50,412 bases of DNA, taken from positions 1-50,412 of the forward strand of contig MWBO01000016.1 of assembly GCA_002071685.1 (NCBI GenBank), given 5' to 3'. Under the pieces are notes generated by a model, which was not told the DNA's origin, searched no databases, and saw only the letters and a list, made by a program, of their open reading frames with translations. Each line of letters starts with the position of its first letter. Within the stretch, counting starts at the first letter, position 1. The stretch is from a candidate division WS2 bacterium ADurb.Bin280 (lineage in GTDB: Bacteria > Patescibacteriota > UBA1384 > DTJR01). Position numbers and translations under genes: made by a program. This document shows, piece by piece, positions 23,312 to 32,061 of the stretch.

Positions 23312-25414
23312 TCATCTTTCGTAACACTTCTTACTACTCACCGTATCTCTCATAAATTGTTTTGATGTCTCAACTACCATGTTTTTTTCAGCGACTTGAT
23401 ATAAAGGTTTGTCCATAAAAGCCCTCCTAGACATTTTGATAATTCCGTTTATTGGTCCAAAATGAGGATCTCCCTTCAGGATGAAAGGAAGTTCTTTTTT
23501 TCTTTTTATACTGTAATATATTCTCTTGCCATCTCCGGAATATGCCCGAGGATCATGGTCGACCGTGACTGATTCGTAGATGTTTCTTACCGCTCCCCAA
23601 GTGCTATTGTATTCGGCGTAGAGTTTGAAGACCTTGGCTTGTGATCTTATCTCGGCATATCTTTCTGGCGTAACTTCAAATATGACTTCAAAGAATCCAT
23701 CGGTTTTTCTTGCGATTGTCTTCTTGCACCCGTATCTATGATCGTATCCTTCCTTTGGAGTGAACAAATAAACACAAACGTGAATCGGGGCGCTGCCATT
23801 TTTTATCTCTCCATTGCTTTTTATGCTCTCTTGAGAAGTCGCGATATATCCAGAAAATTTTATTGTTACATTTTTGTTCTCGTTTTTGACAAAGGGTCTT
23901 TTATCGACAAATTCATTAAGCTCTTCTAGAATTTCATCGGCCTGCTTGTTAAATTTTTTGACGTTGTTAATTCCGTAAAAACCCCTTAATAAAATTTTAT
24001 CTTCGAGTATATACGAAGATTTAAACTGATCTTTCAAATAATTCAAAAGTGCAATGTTATTGTATTGGGTTTCTGGATTTTCAAATCCCAAAAAACCATT
24101 AGCTGATTCTATCTTGAAATAACCGGTATTTGCTTCCTTGATTTTTTTCAAAAGTTCGACGATCTGATTGTGTTTTTTTTGCAAGGATTCCACATCTTCT
24201 CTGCCGGTGTTTGCTTTTTCTATCCTTTCCCTCACCTCTTCGCATCTCTTGAGCATTTGCTTCTCTTTTTCGGGATCCTTCACGTTTTTTGGATTTTTGG
24301 CATAATCTCGATACTCCCCGTAATATTCACCGATTTTTTTTGCCAAATCCTTGCCTCCATTACCGTGCAATCCAGTAAGCTCTGAATAAAGAGTATTTTG
24401 ATTTTTTTCATCCTTAGGAAGATTTTCGCTTGCGGGAATTGTTCTTATCTGGCCTTTTGCGTCTTTATAAACCCACCCTCCACCCAATTCTGTCTTGATA
24501 TCTCTGATTATCCTTTCTTTTCTCATCTTCGTATCGCCATGAAGATCGTACTTACCAAGATGTTTCCTCATATGCGCGACCGCCGCTTCATTAAATTCCA
24601 GCCAGCAGGGTCCGACCACGGAAACCTTGTCCTTGTCTCCGCTTAGAATGTCTTCCTCATCATTACTTGAATCCTCAATGTTCCCGCTTCCATTGCTTGC
24701 CGGCGCGACAAGCGCCTGTTCATCGGGACTACCAGCTGCTGTGTTACTACTTGGATTCGAACTGCTTGATGAACTTGTTTTTTTTGCTTGCGCTTGTCGC
24801 TCCTTGGCCTGCTTGGCCAGTTGTGCCTTCCTCTCTTCCTCTGCTTTTTTCTGGTCGGCGGCGGTAGTATTTTCTTTGGTCAGCGTCGCTCCGGTGAGAG
24901 TTTTGTAGTCTTCGCTTGGACCAAAACACCCCTTGCCCTTTCGCGCCAAAGACGATTGCAAAATGACGGTCCGCTCGAGAATTTCATCTTTTGAATTTAT
25001 TCTGGCGACCAGAGCGTCAAATTCGTTTTTATTAGCGACAATATTTAATTTCTCGTTTTGCGACTTAAGAGAGGGTAGAAAATCTTTTGCAAATTTCTCC
25101 GGATCGCTTGGACCGCAAATTGCCGAGCATTTCCAGGTTCCACTTGGCATCTTGTCCGTGTATTTGCTGTGCGATCCCTTTTCGGTTGGGGTAGTTGAGT
25201 GTGGATAATTGTTTATTCCGTATAGCACTTCGCCTTCTTTACAGGATGCGCTCTTGCTGCTGGCTTCAATTTTCAGTCCGAGGGAGGTCAACGCGGTGTC
25301 TTTGGCCTCAATAGTTCCGTAAATTATTGAAATAACAAAAACAACAAAAGCGATGCCCACTAAAAGATAGACAGCTAGGTTCAAGCCCTTAGGTGCAACA
25401 CCTCCTTTTCTCAT
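23312..25414 (-). CDS. Large single-anchor exported protein of unknown function
   Basis: 700 residues from ATG 25414, chosen because TAAAAT ends 7 nt upstream; a TTG codon precedes it. One membrane helix (about 12-35, LNLAVYLLVGIAFVVFVISIIYG) anchors a long outer part. That part has two N-terminal cysteine-containing segments (CKEGEVLYG, WKCSAICGPSD), a charged coiled-coil stretch (about 185-210, KKAEEERKAQLAKQAKERQAQ), a Ser/Asn linker, an acidic Ser/Asp region, a domain starting GPCWLEFNEAAVAHMRKHLGKYDLHGDTK, a helical Lys/Glu-rich region and a C-terminal beta-rich domain (VTIKFSGYIATS, APIHVCVYLFTPKEGYDHRYGCKKTIARK). I recognise no family. The C-terminal part resembles a carbohydrate-binding or Ig-like sandwich only in general. 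Confidence 0.7.
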   Translation of the reverse strand: MRKGGVAPKGLNLAVYLLVGIAFVVFVISIIYGTIEAKDTALTSLGLKIEASSKSASCKEGEVLYGINNYPHSTTPTEKGSHSKYTDKMPSGTWKCSAICGPSDPEKFAKDFLPSLKSQNEKLNIVANKNEFDALVARINSKDEILERTVILQSSLARKGKGCFGPSEDYKTLTGATLTKENTTAADQKKAEEERKAQLAKQAKERQAQAKKTSSSSSSNPSSNTAAGSPDEQALVAPASNGSGNIEDSSNDEEDILSGDKDKVSVVGPCWLEFNEAAVAHMRKHLGKYDLHGDTKMRKERIIRDIKTELGGGWVYKDAKGQIRTIPASENLPKDEKNQNTLYSELTGLHGNGGKDLAKKIGEYYGEYRDYAKNPKNVKDPEKEKQMLKRCEEVRERIEKANTGREDVESLQKKHNQIVELLKKIKEANTGYFKIESANGFLGFENPETQYNNIALLNYLKDQFKSSYILEDKILLRGFYGINNVKKFNKQADEILEELNEFVDKRPFVKNENKNVTIKFSGYIATSQESIKSNGEIKNGSAPIHVCVYLFTPKEGYDHRYGCKKTIARKTDGFFEVIFEVTPERYAEIRSQAKVFKLYAEYNSTWGAVRNIYESVTVDHDPRAYSGDGKRIYYSIKRKKELPFILKGDPHFGPINGIIKMSRRAFMDKPLYQVAEKNMVVETSKQFMRDTVSSKKCYER

Positions 25415-25430
25415 CAATCTTATTTTACCA
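25412..25430 (-). promoter_or_regulatory. Extended -10 promoter, leaderless start
   Basis: On the minus strand TGG-TAAAAT (box 25422-25427) lies 7 nt before ATG 25414, identical in form to the RAYT gene promoter at 33371. Confidence 0.55.
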
Positions 25431-25465
25431 TTTTTTTCATATTAATTTAAATAAACTACTTTTTG

Positions 25466-25484
25466 TGATAACTTGAAGCTCATG
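25466..25484 (+). promoter_or_regulatory. Extended -10 promoter, leaderless start
   Basis: TTTGTGA-TAACTT (box 25469-25474) is followed after 7 nt by ATG 25482. Confidence 0.5.
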
Positions 25485-25592
25485 GAGATTGAGAAAATAT
25501 CAAACGAACATCTAACGATCAAATCACTTACAGATAGTGCAGTGGCGTCGGTTCCCGGGCTTTTCAAGAGATCAACCGAGGAGCGATCGTGA
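25482..25592 (+). CDS. 36-codon ORF coupled to the helicase gene
   Basis: Encodes 36 residues, starting MEIEKISNEHLTIKSL and ending FKRSTEERS. The ATG sits 7 nt after a -10 box, fitting a leaderless start, and its stop overlaps the helicase start in GTGA. GAGGAGCGATC inside this ORF serves as the helicase ribosome binding site. A short coupled leader peptide or small protein is likely; function unknown. Confidence 0.55.
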   Translation: MEIEKISNEHLTIKSLTDSAVASVPGLFKRSTEERS

Positions 25593-27466
25593 GTGATTTG
25601 CTTTCAGGATTAAACGACAGACAAAAAGAGGCGGTGCTTGCCGGTGATGGTCCGGTTCTCATACTTGCCGGAGCGGGATCGGGTAAGACGCGAGCGCTTA
25701 CCCATCGCATTGCCTATTTGATCAGGGAAAGAGGCGTCTCAAGTAACAATATTTTGGCGGTCACCTTTACAAACAAAGCGGCCAAGGAGATGGCGCAAAG
25801 AGTAGAGATACTGCTTCGAAGCAGCGAAAAAAACTCTACCAAGGGGCGTTTTTTCATGCCCTATCTTGGAACTTTTCATGCCATTTGCGTTAAAATATTG
25901 CGTCGCGAGATTGACAAATATTCTTCACGTGGTTCAAACTTTACTATTTATGATCAAAGCGATTCTCTAAATGCCGTCAAACAGGCCATGAGAAAGCTAA
26001 ATATATCGGAAAAAAGTTACAATCCGCGCGCGATCAGATCATTTATTTCTTCGGCAAAAAGTGAACTCATCGATGATAAGGATTACAAGAAATATGCGTT
26101 CGAGCATTTTCAGGAAATTGTCTCGCAGGTTTACAGCGAATATCAAAAAATCTTAAGAAGTGGTAATGCTCTTGATTTTGACGATCTGCTGATGGTGACG
26201 GTTGAGATACTAGAAGCAAATCCGCCGCTTCTGCAAGAGTATCAGGAAATTTTCAAATACATTTTGATCGATGAATATCAGGATACAAATCACGCACAAT
26301 ATCGTCTTGTCAAAAATTTAGCTCAAAAGTATCGTAATATTTTTGCAATAGGGGATGATTGGCAGTCCATTTATTCGTTTCGCGGAGCCAAATTTCAGAA
26401 CATACTCGATTTTCAAAAGGATTACGCCGATGCCAAAATCATCTATCTTGAAGAAAACTACCGTTCGACTGAGCCAATTTTGCAGGCGGCGCAGTCGGTG
26501 ATAAAAAATAATGAGGTGCGATCAGACAAAAACTTATTTACCAAAAATTCTAGTGGGGCGCCGGTGACGGTTATATCCTCTGAAGAAAAATTAAGGGAAG
26601 TAGATTTTATTTTGGATGAGATAAACTCCTTGTGCCTAGGGGAGGGGAGGCGCTACAGCGATTTTGCAATCTTGTATCGCACCAATGCCCAGTCCCGTCC
26701 GTTTGAGGAGGCACTGGTCAGGCGGGCGATACCATACAGGATATACGGTTCGATCAAGTTTTATGAAAGAAAAGAAGTAAAAGACATTATTGCTTATCTC
26801 AACTATCTGCAAAACCCAAATGATCTGGTTTCTCTCTCGAGGATAGTCAACGTTCCCGCCCGGGGAATCGGCGAAAAAACACTTTCCAAAATAATCGCCT
26901 CTCCTCAAGACGCAAAAAACATTGAGAAATATGCAAGTTTTTTGAAATTAATAGATCAAATAAAAGAAGAAATTGTTAATCTCGTGCCCCAAGAGGCGAT
27001 TGAACGAGTGATCGAAAAAACGCGCTATAGAGAATTCATAAATGACGGGACAATAGAGAGTCAGTCGCGTCTTGAAAACCTTGAGGAGCTCAAAGCTGCC
27101 GCCTCATCGTATGAAAAATTAAATGATTTTTTACAAAATGCTGCTTTGGTTAGTGACGTTGATAAACACGGAGAAGAGGGGGACGTCTTGACGTTGATGA
27201 CCGTTCATCTCTCCAAAGGCCTAGAGTTCCCGGTTGTTTTCATCTCTGGTCTTGAGGAGGGACTTTTACCGCACTCACAGTCGCTTGACGATCAAATTGC
27301 TCTTGAAGAGGAGAGGCGACTTTTTTATGTGGCGATGACACGGGCAATGGAGCGTCTCTACATCCTTCATTCTAGATGTAGATTTGTTTATGGGTCATTT
27401 CAGTATTCCATGCCCTCGAGATTCATCGATGAATTACCGGAAAGTATTGATTCGTTAGAGATTTAG
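25589..27466 (+). CDS. pcrA: UvrD/PcrA-type ATP-dependent DNA helicase
   Basis: 625 residues with superfamily 1A helicase motifs in order: Q motif LNDRQKEAV (8-16), motif I GAGSGKTRAL (28-37), Ia VTFTNKAAKEM, motif II DEYQDTNHAQ, III GDDWQSIYSFRGA, IV RTNAQSRPFE, V TVHLSKGLEFPVV, and VI FYVAMTRAMERLYI. It unwinds DNA 3' to 5' in nucleotide excision repair, mismatch repair and removal of RecA filaments. It is shorter than Bacillus PcrA (about 740 residues), because the C-terminal RNA-polymerase-binding tail is absent. Starts at GTG 25589 with GAGGAG upstream. Whether it is better called UvrD or PcrA cannot be decided from the sequence. Confidence 0.95.
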   Translation: MSDLLSGLNDRQKEAVLAGDGPVLILAGAGSGKTRALTHRIAYLIRERGVSSNNILAVTFTNKAAKEMAQRVEILLRSSEKNSTKGRFFMPYLGTFHAICVKILRREIDKYSSRGSNFTIYDQSDSLNAVKQAMRKLNISEKSYNPRAIRSFISSAKSELIDDKDYKKYAFEHFQEIVSQVYSEYQKILRSGNALDFDDLLMVTVEILEANPPLLQEYQEIFKYILIDEYQDTNHAQYRLVKNLAQKYRNIFAIGDDWQSIYSFRGAKFQNILDFQKDYADAKIIYLEENYRSTEPILQAAQSVIKNNEVRSDKNLFTKNSSGAPVTVISSEEKLREVDFILDEINSLCLGEGRRYSDFAILYRTNAQSRPFEEALVRRAIPYRIYGSIKFYERKEVKDIIAYLNYLQNPNDLVSLSRIVNVPARGIGEKTLSKIIASPQDAKNIEKYASFLKLIDQIKEEIVNLVPQEAIERVIEKTRYREFINDGTIESQSRLENLEELKAAASSYEKLNDFLQNAALVSDVDKHGEEGDVLTLMTVHLSKGLEFPVVFISGLEEGLLPHSQSLDDQIALEEERRLFYVAMTRAMERLYILHSRCRFVYGSFQYSMPSRFIDELPESIDSLEI

Positions 27467-27489
27467 TGGAATTTTAATATTTATTTTGC

Positions 27490-27515
27490 TTGTGATATTG
27501 TAAAAGATACAAATG
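27490..27515 (+). promoter_or_regulatory. Promoter of the G5-DPBB gene
   Basis: TTGTGA-TATTGT (box 27496-27501) lies 11 nt before ATG 27513, giving a leader of about four nucleotides and no ribosome binding site. Confidence 0.5.
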
Positions 27516-28481
27516 AAAAAACTCTTTATATTCTTATTTTCACTGGTGGCGGTTTTCTTTGTGTGCCTTGGTTTAAAGGGGGGAGGGGCAAAAGCGCAAG
27601 CCAATTTTGATAAGAATTTTTTTCTCGGACGCGCTTATCAATTAGTTAATTTTTCCGCTGATGAGCGCATTGTCGAACCTCAAATTAATTTTTTAGTAGC
27701 TGGTAACAAGGGCGGATTGGGGCAGTTTGATGTCGATGATAAAGATAGGGTGGTCAAGATTGTTGACCCCGATATTTTTCTGGGTGGAGTAGTGGCGATT
27801 TTCCGTGCTCCAAACTATACCATAAACGATGCTGGCAAAAAGACCCAGATAAAAACTTTTAAAGGGGGGGTGGAGGGGATTTTAAGCGAAGCCGGAGTTG
27901 AATTAGCGAAAGAGGATAGGGTAGAGCCGCCACTTGGCGACTCGATCGAGGGAATTTCACAAATAAAAATAACCAGAGTGGAGGAGACCGAGCTTGAAAA
28001 ATTTGAGACACTCCCCTATCGGACTGTTGAAATTGACGACCCAAATTTAGAGCGTGGTATCAGAAAAGTTTCTCAAGATGGAAAAATCGGTCAAAAACGA
28101 CTCCTCTACCTCGTGCGTCGCGAAAATGGTGTCGAAGTTTCAAGGGAAAAAATATCAGAAAATATTGTCGAAAAACCCGTCGATAAAATTATCAAAAATG
28201 GCACCAAAGTAGTGGTTTTGAGCTCTGTCAGGGGCTATGCGACGATCTACAACCCCTCTTATTGCTCGGTAGTCAGTGTAAACTACAAAAAAGGGACATT
28301 GGTGAGGATAACAAATCAAGCGAATGGAGTTTCGATTTTAAAAACTGTTGATTGCACTTGGGGAACCGCCTCTCACCCATCTGGAGTGGTTCTTGATCTA
28401 TCAAGACCGGTGCTCGCGGAACTTAAGTATAACGGCTCAGGCAAAGGCCCGATGGTTCTGGTGGAGGAAATAAAAAAATGA
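27513..28481 (+). CDS. YabE/RpfB-like cell-wall protein with G5 and double-psi barrel domains
   Basis: 322 residues. Signal peptide (1-30), then a ubiquitin-like DUF348-type region (about 60-150), a G5 domain (about 165-240, beginning FETLPYRTVEIDDPNLERG and containing GQKRLLYLVRRENGVEV) and a C-terminal double-psi beta-barrel (about 245-315, with RGYATIYNP, YKKGTLVRITNQANG and HPSGVVLDLSRPVLAEL). The barrel matches the RlpA/3D/EG45 class, some of which cleave peptidoglycan. The Asp of VVLDLS, used in catalytic members, is present. The next gene is ksgA, overlapping by 4 nt (ATGA); the pairing of a YabE- or RpfB-type gene with ksgA is also seen in Firmicutes and Actinobacteria. Confidence 0.88.
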   Translation: MKKLFIFLFSLVAVFFVCLGLKGGGAKAQANFDKNFFLGRAYQLVNFSADERIVEPQINFLVAGNKGGLGQFDVDDKDRVVKIVDPDIFLGGVVAIFRAPNYTINDAGKKTQIKTFKGGVEGILSEAGVELAKEDRVEPPLGDSIEGISQIKITRVEETELEKFETLPYRTVEIDDPNLERGIRKVSQDGKIGQKRLLYLVRRENGVEVSREKISENIVEKPVDKIIKNGTKVVVLSSVRGYATIYNPSYCSVVSVNYKKGTLVRITNQANGVSILKTVDCTWGTASHPSGVVLDLSRPVLAELKYNGSGKGPMVLVEEIKK

Positions 28482-29308
28482 GTACTGCGGCTAAGGGTAG
28501 TTTGGAGGGCGGTTTTGTCGCCAAAAAGTCATTTGGGCAAAATTTTTTGCACAATGAGAAGATTATAGACAAAATTATCCAAACGGGTGAAATTTCAGAA
28601 AATGATGCAATTTTAGAAATAGGGCCCGGTCATGGAGCGTTGACAAAAAAACTTGTCCTCTCGCCTGCTCGAGAAATTATTCTTTGCGAAAAAGACGATT
28701 TTTTATTTGAAGAAATTAAAAAAAAGTATGATTTGAAAAAAACCAAAGTGATTCATCAAGACGCTTTGACTCTAATCCCCTCTTTGATTGTGCGCAAGCC
28801 ATTTAAGGTAATCTCGAACCTTCCATACAATATCTCCTCCCCTGTCATCATCTCTCTGTTGTCGGTTTGTCCAACCACTCCCGATAAAATGGTTTTGATG
28901 TTGCAAAAAGAAGTTGCGCAGCGCCTGATTGCTCCCGTCGGCGATTCAAATCGCGGTTGGTTGACTGCTCTGGTAGAAATGGTTTGTGAGGCGAGAATAG
29001 CCATTGATGTATCTAGATATAATTTTACGCCTGTTCCCAAGGTGGAATCCAGTGTTCTCGAGATGAAAAACATTGTTATGCCACGGGATTTTTCCGTCAA
29101 GCAGGCGATCAGGGTTTTGAAAGCGGGGTTTGTCTCAAAGAGGAAGAAAATAAAAAACTCACTCTTTGGTTTTTTCAAAGTTCCCCAAGAAAAAGTTACA
29201 AGCTTGAGCGATAAATACAAAATAGATATCAACCTTCGTGCTGAAGATCTAACAAAAGAAAATTGGATCGATTTGATCCGAGAGTTTAAGGATTTGGGTT
29301 TAATTTAG
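28478..29308 (+). CDS. ksgA: 16S rRNA (adenine1518/1519-N6) dimethyltransferase KsgA
   Basis: 276 residues. Family marks: the N-terminal KKSFGQNFLHNEKIIDKI, the S-adenosylmethionine loop ILEIGPGHGALTKKL, the adenine-binding motif ISNLPYNISSPVI, LMLQKEVAQRL, and the C-terminal VPKVESSVLEM and FVSKRKKIKNSL segment. KsgA dimethylates two adjacent adenines in helix 45 of 16S rRNA at a late step of small-subunit assembly. The ATG overlaps the stop of the preceding cell-wall gene. Its 3' end overlaps by 9 bp the end of a convergent gene. Confidence 0.96.
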   Translation: MSTAAKGSLEGGFVAKKSFGQNFLHNEKIIDKIIQTGEISENDAILEIGPGHGALTKKLVLSPAREIILCEKDDFLFEEIKKKYDLKKTKVIHQDALTLIPSLIVRKPFKVISNLPYNISSPVIISLLSVCPTTPDKMVLMLQKEVAQRLIAPVGDSNRGWLTALVEMVCEARIAIDVSRYNFTPVPKVESSVLEMKNIVMPRDFSVKQAIRVLKAGFVSKRKKIKNSLFGFFKVPQEKVTSLSDKYKIDINLRAEDLTKENWIDLIREFKDLGLI

Positions 29309-29941
29309 GATTTGATTGAGGCCGTATCCGAGCAGAGCCCCCAGGATCAAGTCGCCCAAATCGCCGCTTGCGGAAATGTAGGTTGAGGAATTGTCGCCGT
29401 AAGACGAATATGAGGCGTACAAGGAATCGTCTCCCGAATAACTACCCCATGGTTGGTTGATCGGCCAAAAATAACCTGAACGCGGATATATTTGGCATTC
29501 CGGCCGAGCCACCAAACTTTGCATCAGGACGCAATTTTTGAACCAGTCGTTATAATCGCTGTAGTTTCCCGGATAATTTGTTCCCCAAGGATAATAGCCA
29601 CTTTGATTCAGATATCCACCGGTTAAAGTATTGGTCTGATTACCAAGCCCTTGTCTGTACCATGGGTCAAGCAAGGAGTTCGAGGTAAGACCGCCTAATC
29701 CGCCAGTTTGACAAGTATTCAGCGAGTCTCCTGGAGGTGCCCAAGTGCCGTCAGCCAATTGTTGCCAATCGGCTCCGCTGTTTTCCTTGCAGGAACCCAC
29801 TTCGTAGTTTGTGGCTTGAGTCATCTTTCCCCAGTAAAGGATTTGCGGAGGAATCTCGTATCGATTTGAAGCCAAGACGCTTGAGTTTGGCGCTAAAACG
29901 AGAACAAGTGCGAAAATAGTCAATAAAAAATACTTTTTCAT
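29300..29941 (-). CDS. Exported low-complexity protein rich in Gly, Asn, Ser and Tyr
   Basis: 213 residues. A clear signal peptide (1-25, YFLLTIFALVLVLAPNSSVLAS) is followed by a region rich in aromatic, Gly, Asn and Ser residues (GGYLNQSGYYPWGTNYPGNYS; WPINQPWGSYSG) with five Cys, and a short hydrophobic C-terminus (GDLGDLILGALLGYGLNQ). No enzyme motif or repeat family is seen. The composition recalls adhesive or amyloid-type surface proteins, which is only a guess. It starts leaderless, 7 nt after a TATAAT box, and is convergent with ksgA. Confidence 0.75.
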   Translation of the reverse strand: MKKYFLLTIFALVLVLAPNSSVLASNRYEIPPQILYWGKMTQATNYEVGSCKENSGADWQQLADGTWAPPGDSLNTCQTGGLGGLTSNSLLDPWYRQGLGNQTNTLTGGYLNQSGYYPWGTNYPGNYSDYNDWFKNCVLMQSLVARPECQIYPRSGYFWPINQPWGSYSGDDSLYASYSSYGDNSSTYISASGDLGDLILGALLGYGLNQILN

Positions 29942-29957
29942 TAATACAATTATAGCA
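29939..29957 (-). promoter_or_regulatory. Extended -10 promoter, leaderless start
   Basis: On the minus strand TGC-TATAAT (box 29949-29954) is followed after 7 nt by ATG 29941. It is one of the cleanest examples in the window. Confidence 0.7.
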
Positions 29958-29960
29958 TAT

Positions 29961-31745
29961 TTATTTGACTGTCACTGATTTTGCAAGATTTCTGGGCTTG
30001 TCAGGGTCGAATTTTTTCTCAAGAGCAATGTAGTAAGCCATCAGCTGTGGATAAACGATCGAAGCGATTGGGCTGTAAAAGCCGTTTTTTTCAATCGGCA
30101 AGTATTGTTCAAACACCTCGTTGTTGCGATAGTTTATTCCGATGACATCTGCTCCCCTCGCCTTCACCTCCATTGCATTTGAGATAATTTCCGCCTCGCT
30201 TTCATCATCACTAGCAAAAATTATTACTGGAACACCTTTTTCTATCAGGGCAATCGGCCCGTGTTTTAGGTCACCTCCCGCAAAGCCTTCGGCGTGAATG
30301 TAGGATACCTCTTTAATTTTCAAGCAGGCCTCAAGTGCATTGGGATAGTTGATCCCCCTCCCAAGAGCATAGATATTTTGCGCTTTTGCCAATGATTTTG
30401 ACATTTTCTTTATTTTTTCAAGAGATTTTTTGCTCAATATTTTTTCGATGTCTTTTTTGGCAATCCCGAGCACTTTTTTGGCATTTGAAATTTTGCCTGA
30501 AAGCGCTCCTGAAATCATCACGAACATAGCCATTTGTGATACATAGGCCTTTGTCGAGAGTACGCAAATTTCAGGGCCGGCTTTGGTAAGAAGAGAGAAG
30601 TCGGCGGCACGCATTAGACTTGAGCCCATGACATTGACCAGAGCCAAAACTTTGGCACCGGCGCTATGAGCTGATTTTACCGCTTCTAGAACATCGGCGG
30701 TTTCACCAGACTGGGAAACGCAAATGACCAGATCACCTTTCTTGAAAAGCGGAGCGAAATGGTGCAGTTCTCCGGCTGAAATCGGCTGAACCATTATCTT
30801 ATTGATTTTGGCAAGTAGATAAGAGCCGTACATTCCGGCGTGCAGAGCGGTTCCGCAAGCAACAACATATACCCTCTTGGCTTTTTCGATCATCTTGGCC
30901 GCTTTGTCGAGCTCCCCTTTTCCCATACCGATAGTTTTTTCAATCACTTGTGGTTGTTCAAGCATCTCCTTGATCATGAAATGTGGATGACCGCCTTTTT
31001 CGGCTTCAGTGGCATCCCATTTAATCGTTGTGATTTTTGGCTTGACAGTCTTGCCGGAATTGACGTTTTTGATTTCGTATCCACCCTTAATTTGATCACT
31101 GATAGCGACCATCTCAAATTCTTCCAAGAATACAACTTTGTTCGTGTACTTGAGAAATGCCGGCACATCGCTTCCGAGAATTGTTTGATCCTTGCCGACA
31201 CCCAAAACAAGTGGCGAACCTTTGCGCGCCCCGATCATCAACTTTTCATCTTCAAAAATTATTCCCAAAGCGTAGCTTCCTTGAAGTTTTTTGAGCGACT
31301 GACGGACTGCTTCGGTTTTGTCCTTTGTTATTTTGAGTGTTTGCTCGATAAGGTGGGCGATTACTTCTGTGTCGGTTTGCGAGACAAATTTATGACCTTT
31401 TTTTTCTAGATCACTGCGAAGCTCCTGATAGTTTTCGACGATACCATTGTGAACAACGGCGATTTTTTTATCGCAGGAAAAATGTGGATGTGAATTTGTT
31501 TCTGTGACACCGCCGTGAGTAGCCCATCTGGTGTGACCGATACAGATTTCTCCACCAAATTTGGGCAAATCTCTTTTGAGATCAAATCCGCCGATCTTTC
31601 CCACCTGTTTGTGCTTGATTAATTTGCCTTCGCCGACCGCTGCTAAGCCCCACGAATCATACCCCCTGTATTCCAATCTCTTGAGTCCGTCAACAACTAC
31701 TTCCGCCCCGTTTTTATTTCCAAAATATCCGACAATTCCGCACAT
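29961..31745 (-). CDS. glmS: Glutamine-fructose-6-phosphate aminotransferase (isomerizing)
   Basis: 594 residues from ATG 31745, so that the catalytic Cys is residue 2 (MCGIVGYFG); GGAGTGGAGG lies upstream. A frame extending 16 codons further has no ribosome binding site. The N-terminal glutaminase domain shows RLEYRGYDSWGLA, CIGHTRWATHGG and VVHNGIVENY; two SIS domains follow (VACGTALHAG, SQSGETADVLEA, AEGFAGGDLKHGPIALI) and the C-terminus is PRNLAKSVTVK. It makes glucosamine-6-phosphate, the first step toward peptidoglycan precursors. The 5' leader is about 100 nt and shows no glmS ribozyme core. Confidence 0.97.
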   Translation of the reverse strand: MCGIVGYFGNKNGAEVVVDGLKRLEYRGYDSWGLAAVGEGKLIKHKQVGKIGGFDLKRDLPKFGGEICIGHTRWATHGGVTETNSHPHFSCDKKIAVVHNGIVENYQELRSDLEKKGHKFVSQTDTEVIAHLIEQTLKITKDKTEAVRQSLKKLQGSYALGIIFEDEKLMIGARKGSPLVLGVGKDQTILGSDVPAFLKYTNKVVFLEEFEMVAISDQIKGGYEIKNVNSGKTVKPKITTIKWDATEAEKGGHPHFMIKEMLEQPQVIEKTIGMGKGELDKAAKMIEKAKRVYVVACGTALHAGMYGSYLLAKINKIMVQPISAGELHHFAPLFKKGDLVICVSQSGETADVLEAVKSAHSAGAKVLALVNVMGSSLMRAADFSLLTKAGPEICVLSTKAYVSQMAMFVMISGALSGKISNAKKVLGIAKKDIEKILSKKSLEKIKKMSKSLAKAQNIYALGRGINYPNALEACLKIKEVSYIHAEGFAGGDLKHGPIALIEKGVPVIIFASDDESEAEIISNAMEVKARGADVIGINYRNNEVFEQYLPIEKNGFYSPIASIVYPQLMAYYIALEKKFDPDKPRNLAKSVTVK

Positions 31746-32002
31746 AATTTGCCTCCACTCCTGTGTGGCACTCCCGCGAAAGCGAGAAGCCAACTCAGGA
31801 AGCCCGTCCGTTGCGCAATCTGTTTTTTAAAAAAGGAACGATAACCTGTTTCTAAAAAAGATTAAGCGAAGGAGGGCGTCTATTATTTTATAAATATTTG
31901 CCAATCTGTAACCTTGATTTTTAACTCATCGCTACAATTTTTTTCTTCCAATTTATAATTTACATTCTCACTTTTCTATTTTTTTGATTTTTTGTCAATA
32001 AA

Positions 32003-32046
32003 AAAACGGAGGGGCCGAGCATTATGTGTGATCAACGCTCGGCCCC
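32003..32046 (-). terminator. Intrinsic terminator of the dihydroorotase gene
   Basis: On the minus strand GGGGCCGAGC pairs perfectly with GCTCGGCCCC around a 16-nt loop and runs into TTTTTTT. Confidence 0.92.
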
Positions 32047-32061
32047 GTAGTTCCTGCTGTG

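Noticed and set aside
31746-31900. glmS ribozyme or riboswitch in the glmS leader
   Set aside because: The leader shows no glmS ribozyme core; only a normal ribosome binding site is clear.
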